Assembly: GCA_963739515.1 (NCBI GenBank) | Contig: CAVUAO010000003.1 | Location: forward strand, 434,001-498,000 | Source: JBFYTX01 sp963739515 | Lineage (GTDB): Bacteria; Chloroflexota; Dehalococcoidia; Dehalococcoidales; RBG-16-60-22 | Length of the DNA stretch: 64,000 nucleotides | Direction: 5' to 3' | Shown: one piece after another, positions 8,797 through 16,775 of the stretch | How positions within the stretch are numbered: the first letter of the stretch is position 1 | Layout: every line of letters begins with the position of its first letter | Program-made: the position numbers and the translations under genes | The notes under the pieces: generated by a model | What the model saw: only the letters and a program-made list of their open reading frames with translations | What the model was told of the DNA's origin: nothing | Database searches by the model: none

Positions 8797-9180
8797 ATGA
8801 AGAGGACCATACTCTTGACGATGTCGTGCATTCTGATCATCGTGGGGCTGCTGGCGGCCATTTCCTGCGGGACGTCATACCAAAGCACAACGCCACCGCC
8901 AACCACGCCAACCCAGGGGCCCGGGACACCCCAGACCAACGCGGTGACTATCCAGAACCTTGCTTTTTCCCCGGCCGCGCTAACGGTAGCCGTCGGTACC
9001 ACGGTGACCTGGACCAACAATGATGCGACCACCCACACGGTAACCTCGAAAACGGGACTGTTCGATAGCGGGCCGTTGAACAAGGGAGGCACCTTCAGCT
9101 ATACCTTTAATAGTAAAGGGGTTTTCGAATACCACTGCACGATTCATCCGTCGATGAACGGCACCGTGACCGTACAATAG
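8797..9180 (+). CDS. Cupredoxin-domain lipoprotein (plastocyanin/azurin-like)
   Basis: The 127-residue protein begins with a lipoprotein signal peptide whose lipobox is LLAAISC. A Thr/Pro-rich linker follows, then a single blue-copper domain. Type I copper ligands are visible: His in TTHTVTS, and Cys, His and Met in YHCTIHPSM. It is therefore a membrane-anchored electron carrier outside the cytoplasm. A GGGAGG site precedes the ATG, and the gene follows sodB by 37 bases. Its electron partner is not obvious; the next gene encodes a small membrane protein that may be associated. Confidence 0.88.
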   Translation: MKRTILLTMSCILIIVGLLAAISCGTSYQSTTPPPTTPTQGPGTPQTNAVTIQNLAFSPAALTVAVGTTVTWTNNDATTHTVTSKTGLFDSGPLNKGGTFSYTFNSKGVFEYHCTIHPSMNGTVTVQ

Positions 9181-9209
9181 CACGCCGTTAAATAAGGAGA
9201 CACCTTTTC

Positions 9210-9452
9210 ATGATAAGCGCACTGACGGCCAGCCGGGTTATCGTGGTGCTGGGCATCATCAACCTGACGAGCGGGCTGGTGATATTATTTACCTGCCGGT
9301 GCGTGCCGCTCATGAGGTTAGGCAAGGGCCTGATGAAACGCGGCTGGTACCTGAAATTTTACAAGCTGCACGGCTATATCTGGTGGATTTTCTGGGGCTC
9401 GGTAGTAGTGCACGCCATCTTCGCCTTAATTTATTACGGGTGGCCGTTTTAA
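9210..9452 (+). CDS. Small two-helix membrane protein
   Basis: This 80-residue protein has two predicted transmembrane segments (about residues 8-28 and 54-77). A His precedes the second helix (KLHGYIWWIFW) and another lies inside it (VVVHAIFAL), a pattern compatible with haem coordination as in b561-like fragments. That is inference only. AAGGAG precedes the ATG. It directly follows the cupredoxin gene and is probably co-transcribed, so it may help pass electrons to or anchor that protein. Confidence 0.65.
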   Translation: MISALTASRVIVVLGIINLTSGLVILFTCRCVPLMRLGKGLMKRGWYLKFYKLHGYIWWIFWGSVVVHAIFALIYYGWPF

Positions 9453-9481
9453 GAGGGAAAACAGGGTATCTAAGAGGGGCG

Positions 9482-10765
9482 CTAATCCAGCAGCTCCATG
9501 ATGTGCCTGACCTGAACGGTCTTCTGATGCTGAGCCAGGCTATCGATAAGATGTATCTCACAGCCGGGGCAAGCGGTGACGACGACATCAGCGCCCGTCG
9601 CGGCAATAGAGTCGACCTTCCGGGCGGCGATTTTTTGGGATAAATCGTAAAAATAGATACTGAAAGTCCCCGCCATACCACAGCAGGCCGCGGCGTCCGC
9701 CATTTCCACGTACTTGATATCGGGGAGGGACTTTAGGATTTTACGCGGCGGCTCCTTGACGCCCAGGTAGCGTCCCAGGTGGCATGGCTCGTGCCAGGTC
9801 ACGGTCTTGCCGCGGAACTCCGCCGCTACATGGTAGGCGGAGGGGGGCAACTGCAAAACGTCCACCAGGAACTCGGTAATGTCTTTAATCTTTGCCGCGA
9901 ACTCCTGATAATCTTTTTTTCTTGCTTCGTTATCCGCTAAAAATTTAACGTAGTTCTTCATCGCCGAGGCACAGGTAGCGCAGTCGGTAACGATATATTC
10001 CAGATTATTAAAAGCCTTCACATTGGTATCGGCAAAGCGGCGGCCGGCGACGAAATCCCCGGCGCCTAAAAAGACCGGGGCGCCGCAGCACCCCTGAGCC
10101 CGCGGCACGACTACCTCCACGCCGTTCTTATTTAAAAAACTGATAATTTTCTTGCCCAGCTCGGGAAAAACAAAATCCGTCATACAGCCGGTAAAATAGC
10201 CGACGGTGTACTTCACTTTAACGCCGGCCGGGGGCTTGTTTACCTCCGGGACGGACTGGCGCAGGAACTTGGGGGCTATCTGGGGGATATGGCGGCCCTT
10301 ACCGAGGGCGGAAAGGAAAAAGGAAAGATGGCGCACCGTCCCCTGTGTCTTCGGGAGAAAAATGCCCTGGAACCAGGAAGCGAAGCGTACCACCCAGCCA
10401 AAGAGGCGGCGGCGCGGCAGCAGCCAGCGGAAAATAAAGTTATAGGGGAAAGGCACGCCCTTTTTCGCCACTTTATCCGCGCGGGCGGCGGCAATTACCG
10501 CGGGCACCTGCGTACCGGCCGGGCAGTTCTGGGAGCAGGTCAGGCACAAAGTGCATTTATTGAGCTGCTGCGCCATCTCATCGGTAAGAGTCAGCGAGCC
10601 GTCAAGCAGGGCGCGGACGAGCATGATTTTACCGCGCGCCACCGACGACTCGACGCGCTCTTCGCGGTAAACGGGGCAGGCGGACATACAGAAGCCGCAC
10701 TTGGTACAGCGGTCGAGGTCGGCTTTGAATTTTTCCACCTGGGCAAAGTCAGGACTGGTCTTCAT
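9482..10765 (-). CDS. GlcF-like (Fe-S)-binding oxidoreductase subunit
   Basis: This partner of the FAD oxidase encoded just upstream forms a glycolate/lactate-dehydrogenase-like complex. The N-terminus has two 4Fe-4S motifs, CTKCGFCMSACP and CTLCLTCSQNCP. The C-terminal half carries two Cys-rich CCG-type domains (GCCGAPVFLGAG and ACCGMAGTFS, with upstream CXXC and C residues), as in GlcF, HdrB and LutA. Length is about 427 aa. The ATG at 10765 overlaps the stop of the preceding gene by 4 bases (ATGA), which fixes the start and indicates translational coupling. The substrate is unproven. Confidence 0.88.
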   Translation of the reverse strand: MKTSPDFAQVEKFKADLDRCTKCGFCMSACPVYREERVESSVARGKIMLVRALLDGSLTLTDEMAQQLNKCTLCLTCSQNCPAGTQVPAVIAAARADKVAKKGVPFPYNFIFRWLLPRRRLFGWVVRFASWFQGIFLPKTQGTVRHLSFFLSALGKGRHIPQIAPKFLRQSVPEVNKPPAGVKVKYTVGYFTGCMTDFVFPELGKKIISFLNKNGVEVVVPRAQGCCGAPVFLGAGDFVAGRRFADTNVKAFNNLEYIVTDCATCASAMKNYVKFLADNEARKKDYQEFAAKIKDITEFLVDVLQLPPSAYHVAAEFRGKTVTWHEPCHLGRYLGVKEPPRKILKSLPDIKYVEMADAAACCGMAGTFSIYFYDLSQKIAARKVDSIAATGADVVVTACPGCEIHLIDSLAQHQKTVQVRHIMELLD

Positions 10766-12150
10766 GATTCGGGTTCTTCCCAAATTTTACCGGGGTTGAG
10801 GATATGATGGGGGTCGAGGACATCTTTGATTTTCTTCATAATTTCTATCGCCGCGGGGTCCATGGCTTTTTTCAGGAAGCGCTGTTTTTCCAGACCGATA
10901 CCGTGCTCGCCGGAAAGCACGCCTCCCAGCGACATGGCTATCTCGATAATATCGTCAATGCATTGCAGGGCGCGCCCGTAATGCTCCTTATCGCGGCTAT
11001 CCGTGAGCACGACCGGATGAAAATTACCGTCGCCGACATGGCCAGCAAAGCTGATGGGAACATCATGGCGGCGGGCGCTCGCCTGGCTCAACTTAATGAA
11101 ATCGGCGATTTTATCCCGCGGCACGGACACGTCCTCATTAATGATGGTATGGGCGCGACTGGAGATATCCGAGAAGTGGGCCTGGCGCGCCTGCCAGTAG
11201 CGGGCGGCTTCGGCTTTATCCGCCGCCACTCTGACTTCAGCGGCGCGGCGCTGACATATCGCCAGGACCTGCTCGGTCTCGGCGGCCACCGTCTCCGGCA
11301 GACCATCGACCTGAATAAGCAGGATTACCTGGGAGCTATCGAGAACGGCGTCCGGCAAAAGACCGCGGAACTTGGTAAACGTCCAGTTATCGACGAACTC
11401 GACCTTGGAAGGCAGGACGCTAGAGGCAATAATTTCCGTAACGGTCTCGCCGGCCACGGCCACATCGCGGAAAACAGCCACGATGGTCTGCTCAGACTTA
11501 GGCGCCGGGAGCAGTCGTAAAGTAATCTTAGTGATAACGCCCAGCGTGCCCTCGGAGCCGGTAAAAAGCATCATCAGCTCGTAGCCCGTCCGGTTCTTGG
11601 GCGTGAGACCGCCCAGCTTCACCGTCCGGCCGTCCGCCAGCACCACCTCCAGGCCCAGAACATACTGCTTGGTGACGCCGTATTTGAGGCAGGAAGGACC
11701 GCCGGAGTTTTCCGCCACGACGCCGCCCATAGTGCAGCCGGCAAAGCTCTGCGGGTCCGGCGGGAAGAACAGCCCTTCTTGAGCTAAAGCTGCCTGGAAG
11801 TCCTGCAAGACCACGCCGGGCTCGACGGCGGCGTTCAGATTGGTCTTGTTAATATCGATAATGCGATTCATCCGGGTGGTGCACAGGACAATGCCGCCGC
11901 GAATGGGGATAGAGCCGCCGCTGACATTGGTACCGCCGCCCCGCGGCGTGACTGGAATAGCGTTGGCGTTAGCCAGCTTAAGTATCTCCGATATCTGGTC
12001 GGCCCGGGAAGGTAAAACGACTACGTCCGGCCGGTGCGACCACATATTGGTGCCGTCATAAGAATAGGCCACCATCTCTTCCGGAGAGGTCAGCACGTTG
12101 TTCCTGCCGACGATGCGGCGCAGTTTTTCAATAAAGCCGGAATCAATCAT
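10762..12150 (-). CDS. FAD-linked oxidase, GlcD/lactate dehydrogenase-like
   Basis: The protein is about 462 aa, with an FAD-binding type 4 domain (PRGGGTNVSGGS and GCTMGGVVAENSGGPSCLKYG) followed by the C-terminal oxidase domain ending in GEHGIGLEKQRFL. The family oxidises 2-hydroxy acids such as glycolate or D-lactate and passes electrons to the GlcF-like subunit encoded next. The frame is open to 12225, but those extra codons run into a GC-rich intergenic repeat. The ATG at 12150 (MIDSGFIEKL) matches the family start, and a GGGGGTAAGG stretch from the repeat may serve as the ribosome binding site. Confidence 0.9.
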   Translation of the reverse strand: MIDSGFIEKLRRIVGRNNVLTSPEEMVAYSYDGTNMWSHRPDVVVLPSRADQISEILKLANANAIPVTPRGGGTNVSGGSIPIRGGIVLCTTRMNRIIDINKTNLNAAVEPGVVLQDFQAALAQEGLFFPPDPQSFAGCTMGGVVAENSGGPSCLKYGVTKQYVLGLEVVLADGRTVKLGGLTPKNRTGYELMMLFTGSEGTLGVITKITLRLLPAPKSEQTIVAVFRDVAVAGETVTEIIASSVLPSKVEFVDNWTFTKFRGLLPDAVLDSSQVILLIQVDGLPETVAAETEQVLAICQRRAAEVRVAADKAEAARYWQARQAHFSDISSRAHTIINEDVSVPRDKIADFIKLSQASARRHDVPISFAGHVGDGNFHPVVLTDSRDKEHYGRALQCIDDIIEIAMSLGGVLSGEHGIGLEKQRFLKKAMDPAAIEIMKKIKDVLDPHHILNPGKIWEEPES

Positions 12151-12159
12151 AATAGTTTC

Positions 12160-12540
12160 GACCTTACCCCCTTTATCCCCCTTTCCTTCAAAGGAGAGGG
12201 GGAAGATTTTTAAGAGGGGGTGCAACCCCCTCTTTTTCTTACTCCCCCTTCCCTTTCTAAGGGAAGGGGGCTAAGGGGGATAGGTTCCAAAAAATTCACT
12301 CCCACTATTACTTTACCGTTTTACAGGCGCACGTTCAAGCTTGAATTTACAGCAGGGTGTCTAAGAGGGGCGAAGGGCGGGACGTAAATCCCTCTCTTAT
12401 CTCCCTTTACGAAAGGGAGACGTCAATACCCCAAGAGAGTAGCCTGCTAAGAGGGGCGACGCCCCTCTTTTATTTTCTTCCCCCTCTCCTGGCAGGAGAG
12501 GGGGATTAAGGGGGTGAGGTAACTACCCTATTGCTTTACA
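12160..12540. repeat. Intergenic palindromic repeat cluster (363-bp gene-free stretch)
   Basis: This stretch between glcD and the HAD gene consists of members of the window-wide GC-rich repeat family. Modules of the type CCCCCTTTATCCCCC with matching GAGAGGGGGAAG arms, AAGAGGGGGTGCAACCCCCTCTT hairpins and a terminal GGGGGATTAAGGGGGTGAGG are visible. The 5' edge reaches into the glcD leader. No coding potential is seen here. Confidence 0.85.
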
Positions 12541-12588
12541 GACTCTCGCTCTTTCTCTACAATAATACTGTAAGAAGGAGTTATCAAC

Positions 12589-13284
12589 ATGATTAAAGCC
12601 GTCTTTTTCGACCTGTACCAGACGCTGGTACGCTACGAGCCGCCGCGGGAAGAAATCGAGACCAGAGTACTTAAAGATTTCGGCATTAAGACCAGCCCGG
12701 AGAAGCTGGTTCGGCCCATCATCGCCGCTGACGAATTCATCTATAACGAAATCGCCCGGCGGCCTTTAAGCGCCCGGTCGAAAGAAGAAAAGTTCACCCT
12801 TTACGCCCAATACCAGGCCATACTCCTGCGCGAAGCCGGGCTCAAATACGACCAGAAAGTCATCCCCAGCCTGCTCGCCGCCATGCAGCAATCGCAGATG
12901 GACCTGGTCCTCTTCGACGACGTGGCGCCCACCCTGACCGACCTGAAAGGCAGGGGGCTGATACTGGGCCTGATTTCCAACGTCGAACAGGACATGGTGC
13001 AGACACTGACGAAACTCGGCCTTGCCGCCCGGCTGAAAATAGTCGTCACCTCGCAGGACGCCGGCGCCGGCAAACCGCGGCCGGAGATATTCCGAGAGGC
13101 TTTAAAACGCGGCGGCTGCCAGGCAGCCGAGGCTATCTATATCGGCGACCAGTATAACGTGGACATCGTCGGGGCGAGGGGGGTGGGGATGCAAGGGCTG
13201 CTCATCGACCGCAGCGATTACTACCGGGACATCACCGATTGCCCGCGCCTCAAGAGCCTTAAGGAAGTGGTCGGTTATTTATAG
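12589..13284 (+). CDS. HAD-superfamily hydrolase
   Basis: The 231-residue protein is a haloacid-dehalogenase-fold hydrolase. Motif I is FFDLYQTLV with the nucleophilic Asp and a Tyr in place of the second Asp, as in several haloacid-dehalogenase subgroups. Motif II is LISNVE, motif III contains the Lys of GAGKPRPEIF, and motif IV is YIGDQYNVDIVGA. A cap of mixed helices lies between motifs I and II. It may be a phosphatase for a small metabolite, but the substrate cannot be told. AAGGAG precedes the ATG. It converges with the DUF2851 gene with a 6-base overlap of the ends. Confidence 0.85.
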   Translation: MIKAVFFDLYQTLVRYEPPREEIETRVLKDFGIKTSPEKLVRPIIAADEFIYNEIARRPLSARSKEEKFTLYAQYQAILLREAGLKYDQKVIPSLLAAMQQSQMDLVLFDDVAPTLTDLKGRGLILGLISNVEQDMVQTLTKLGLAARLKIVVTSQDAGAGKPRPEIFREALKRGGCQAAEAIYIGDQYNVDIVGARGVGMQGLLIDRSDYYRDITDCPRLKSLKEVVGYL

Positions 13285-14643
13285 CTCTCCGCCGCCAAGG
13301 GGACATGCACGACACTTGCCCTGCGAGCACAGCGTTTTATAGATGTGGAGAAGTCCCTGCTGGCCCCGGGCGGAATTGACCGGGCACCGGCTGATGCCCA
13401 GCTGACGCCTCATGTGTTTTTCCACAGTGTTTTCCGCTGACGCGGGGTATCGGCGATATATCTCGAGGGCTTTTTCCGCCAGCGCCGGGCGCGCGGCGGT
13501 CCGCCCCCAGGCAACGGCAAAGGGCAACAGCACGTTAATGACGATGGCCTCCGCCCGGCTCTCCCCCAGCAGGGCCGGGACCGAGCGGCCAGCCGGCATG
13601 CCGAAGTCCATATGGCGACGCCAGTATCCTGCGGCATCTACCAGCAGTGCCTCCTCCAGGTCGTTCCTGCCCGTTTCTGACGAGGTTTGTTCCAGCAGAT
13701 TAATCAGGCCCGCCGGCAAACCTTCTTTCCCGTAGCGGAGCAGGAGATAGCTCATGGCGGCGATGCGGCGGCAGGCCGAGTTACCCGGCCTGACTTTAAA
13801 AGAGTGCCAGTCACCGGCCGACATGGTCACCTTTTCTCCATAAGCTGACCAGGTCTTTTCGAGCCGGTCAACCCAGGCGTCACCAGTGTCATTCAACCGG
13901 CGCCACCCCGTCCGCGACGACGGCAACAGCCCGGCCATACCCAGCAACAGAGACTGATAACTGACCAGGCATTCTTCATCCGAAATTTCTACCGGCGACG
14001 CTGCCAGCAGCCGCGACAGCGGGATACGGCGGGACAGCTCGATCATGGGGACTTTATTTTTCGCATAACCCAGCGCGCCCATGATTCCCTGATACAAGGC
14101 CTGACCGGCCCCTACCAGGGACAGCGTCGCCCTGAATTCGGTTGTTGCGTCAGCAAACCGGCGTTCTCCGGCCGAGTCCAGGATTTCACCGACAAAAATA
14201 TCGCCCCGACGGATAATAACATCGCGGCAGGGCATCCCCCGGCGGGACAAGAGACTGACAGGTGCGGCCTCCCGCGCGGTCTTGCTATTAATGTATTTCG
14301 ACAGCGCGAGGGTCGGCACCTTCCGGCCATTTTGCAGCACCACCGCCCGGGCTACGTCATGCCAGTAGACAACGTGCAGAATCACCCGGTTATAAAGGGG
14401 GTCCTGATGATGGCGGTGTCCCCACCAGCTGCTCGACCTGACGTGCACCTCGACGTCTCCTATCTGGAGAACGCCGCCGGTGGCGACAATCGCATCGCGT
14501 AAATCCGCGCCCCGGTCATCGTTGGGACGGCCCGGATAGACCACATTAACCGGCCCGTCTTCCTCGGTGCACAGGTCAGTGCGTCCCGGCAGACAGTCCT
14601 GCCAGAATTTGACAACGCGGCTCTCCGGAAGGGCGCCGGCCAT
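13279..14643 (-). CDS. DUF2851 family protein
   Basis: This 454-residue protein matches my recollection of the DUF2851 family: a GDVEVHVRSSSWWGHRHH segment, followed by YNRVILHVVYWHD, near residues 60-95. The acidic, His-rich N-terminal motif (D/E-x-E-x-H followed by H-R-H-H) looks metal-binding and nuclease-like, but function is unknown in the family. The C-terminus has a Cys cluster (CSQGKCRACPLGG), a possible Fe-S or zinc site. No partner gene is obvious. The gene stands alone between the HAD gene and the CoA-ligase-like gene. Confidence 0.75.
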   Translation of the reverse strand: MAGALPESRVVKFWQDCLPGRTDLCTEEDGPVNVVYPGRPNDDRGADLRDAIVATGGVLQIGDVEVHVRSSSWWGHRHHQDPLYNRVILHVVYWHDVARAVVLQNGRKVPTLALSKYINSKTAREAAPVSLLSRRGMPCRDVIIRRGDIFVGEILDSAGERRFADATTEFRATLSLVGAGQALYQGIMGALGYAKNKVPMIELSRRIPLSRLLAASPVEISDEECLVSYQSLLLGMAGLLPSSRTGWRRLNDTGDAWVDRLEKTWSAYGEKVTMSAGDWHSFKVRPGNSACRRIAAMSYLLLRYGKEGLPAGLINLLEQTSSETGRNDLEEALLVDAAGYWRRHMDFGMPAGRSVPALLGESRAEAIVINVLLPFAVAWGRTAARPALAEKALEIYRRYPASAENTVEKHMRRQLGISRCPVNSARGQQGLLHIYKTLCSQGKCRACPLGGGEL

Positions 14644-14702
14644 TCACCTCACCCCCTTAGAGCGAGTAGTTGGTAGTCAATAATAAGTAATCAGGTTTGA
14701 AG

Positions 14703-16132
14703 TCAATCGGCACCCGAGAGGTACTGACGGTAGCGGTACAGCGCCGCCAGCGTGGCGATGGCGTCAGCGTCGCCAGCATAGCAGGGGATGCCGATATCCT
14801 GAAAGCCCTGGCGCAGCTCCAGGTAGATTTTCCTATCGCCCAGCGGGCAGACGGCCATAATGGGCTTATCAGGAAAACTCTCCCGGATATCTTTAAACAG
14901 GGCGGGCACGCTTTTCCCGACCAGCCAGTCGATAGCGCCCAGGATCACTACCGCGGCATCAACGCCGTCATCTTCCAGGACGGCCCGCGTGGCGGTCCGG
15001 TAGGCGGCCTCAAAGCCGCTGGCCTCGATAGCCACCCAGACGTCCACCGGGCTGCGGACGTGCCACCAGTCCGGGTAGACCGCCTTGATTTTTGCACGGG
15101 TGGCGGGGCCAGTTCGGCGATCCTCAGCCCCTGCCGGACGCAGGCATCGACGGCGGTCACGCAGCCGGAGCCGGCCAGGTTGACGATCGCGACCCGGTTG
15201 CCCGCCGGCAGCGGCGCCTGAACGAAGCCCTTCACGACATCCCAGAGCCGCTCGAAACCGGGCACCCGGGTGATGCCCGCCTGCCGGAAAGCGGCATCAT
15301 AAATCCGTTCCTCCCCGGCGACCGAGCCGGTATGGGTGGCCGAAGCCGCCGCACCGCCGGCGGTCACCGCCGATTTCAGGATGACGATCGGCTTGTCTTT
15401 GATGATACGCCGGGCCAGCTCCATAAAACGCCCCCCGTTCTTGATGCTCTCCAGATACATCGCGATCACGCGCGTCCCAGAGTCGGCACCGAAGTACTCG
15501 AGCATGTCACTCTCATCGACATCGCATTTATTGCCCAGGCAGGCGATTTTACTGATGCCTATTTCACTATTTATTAAGGGCAGGTAAACCCCGGTAAAGA
15601 GGCCCGTCTGCCCGATGAACCCGACGGTACCCCGCTTGATTTCCCCCTGAGGCAGGAACAGCTTATTGAGGCGGCCCAGACTGGAATCAAAGCGGGCGTA
15701 AGGGTTGATGGTGCCCACACTGTTCGGCCCCATGACCCTTATCCCGGTGGCTTCGGCCGCCCGGGCCAGGCGGCTTTCCATGACCGCCCCGGACTCGTCC
15801 ATCTCCCCGAAACCGGCCGATTCGACGATGACGGCCTTGACCCCGGCATTGATGCATTCCTGAAAAGCGGCCAGCACCAGCGCCGGAGGCAGCACGATAA
15901 TCCCCAGCTCCACCGCCGCCGGGATTTTTGCCAGGGAGGGGTAGCAGGGCAGGCCCAGGATATGCCCGGCCTGGGGATTGACCGGGTAAATTTTGCCCGG
16001 GTAGCCCAGCCTTATTAAATTTTCGATGATATTATAACCGCCCTTGCCCGGTTTCCGGGAGGCGCCGACCACGGCGACGCTCTCCGGGGCGAAGAACGAA
16101 TTCAGACTTTCCGCGCGGCGATGATTTTCCAT
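14703..16132 (-). pseudogene. CoA-binding / acyl-CoA synthetase (ADP-forming) alpha-like, frameshifted
   Basis: The intact product would be about 476 aa and resembles the alpha part of ADP-forming acetyl-CoA synthetase. It has a CoA-binding Rossmann domain (FAPESVAVVGASRKPGKGG) followed by the succinyl-CoA-ligase-like fold (MGPNSVGTINPYARFDSS; a catalytic His in SATHTGSVAGEERI). A single missing base near 15098-15108, beside a GGGG run, moves the last third into another frame: the first frame ends in nonsense, and TRAKIKAVYPDWWHV resumes in the other. It could be a sequencing indel or a real pseudogene. The ATG at 16132 follows GAGGTG. A beta subunit is not adjacent. Confidence 0.7.
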
Positions 16133-16169
16133 CAAACACCTCAAACAGGGATACTAATAACTTGCGACG

Positions 16170-16198
16170 ATTATACACGGTATCGTGTAATTTGTCAA
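16170..16198 (-). promoter_or_regulatory. Consensus promoter with embedded operator palindrome
   Basis: On the minus strand TTGACA (16193-16198), exactly 17 bp, then TATAAT (16170-16175): both hexamers are perfect consensus. The spacer contains the palindrome ACACG-ATAC-CGTGT (16175-16188), ideally placed for repression. It drives the CoA-ligase-like gene. The -35 lies across the end of the XRE regulator gene, which is the obvious candidate binder. Confidence 0.8.
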
Positions 16199-16437
16199 GG
16201 CTTTTTTTGAGGAGGCGCGGCCTGATATGAGAATTTCGCTCGCTCGGCGATAAAAGTCAGCAGGGTAGCCGAGGCACCGCGCGGCCGGTACATCCCGGTC
16301 TCCCACTCGCTGATGGTCTGCTGCCGCGTGCCCAGCTGCTCCGAAAGCTCGCGCTGGGTCAGGCCCAGGTGGCGGCGCAAAGCCTGGATACTTTGCCCGT
16401 CCCATTGTTTTTTCCCGGGGGAGGTCTTCTTGTTCAC
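16195..16437 (-). CDS. XRE-family helix-turn-helix regulator
   Basis: The 80-residue protein is essentially one Cro/C1-type HTH. Helices are seen in SIQALRRHLGLTQRELSEQLG and TRQQTISEWETGMYRPRG, with TQRELSEQLGTRQQTISEWE as the turn and recognition helix. The Lys-rich N-terminus is short and there is no effector domain. It is encoded directly upstream of the CoA-ligase-like gene in the same direction, and its 3' end overlaps that gene's strong promoter. A repressor of the downstream gene is the simplest reading. Confidence 0.85.
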   Translation of the reverse strand: MNKKTSPGKKQWDGQSIQALRRHLGLTQRELSEQLGTRQQTISEWETGMYRPRGASATLLTFIAERAKFSYQAAPPQKKP

Positions 16438-16484
16438 GACCTGATTCTACACGAGGCGGTGAAAAGCGTCAATAGAGAAGCTGT

Positions 16485-16775
16485 TTTGATACCTCACCCT
16501 CTTAATCCCCCTCTCCTTCTGAGGCAGGGTGAAGGAGAGGGGGAGAGAAAAGAAAGAGGGGCTGGCGCCCCTCTTCGCAGGCTACTCCCTGCTGGTGGGG
16601 GAAACTAAGGGATAAGCCTTTAATGCCGCGAGGGCGGCGAGGGTGGGAATCCTTCGACAGGCTCAGGATGAACGGTAAAAGGGGGAGTTTGAGGGGGCGA
16701 AGCCCCCTCTCAAAACAATTCCCCCTTCCCTTGGCAAGGGAAGGGGGACCAAGGGGGATAGGTTTTATAAACTCC
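16485..16775. repeat. Intergenic palindromic repeats with a CTTCGACAGG element
   Basis: This is another cluster of the GC-rich repeat family between nrdJ and the XRE gene. It includes CTCACCCTCTTAATCCCCC, hairpins of the type GAGGGGCTGGCGCCCCTC, and CCCCTTCCCTTGGCAAGGGA. At 16651-16675 it also contains CTTCGACAGGCTCAGGATG followed by AACGG, a short element I recognise as widespread in intergenic DNA of unrelated bacteria. Confidence 0.8.
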
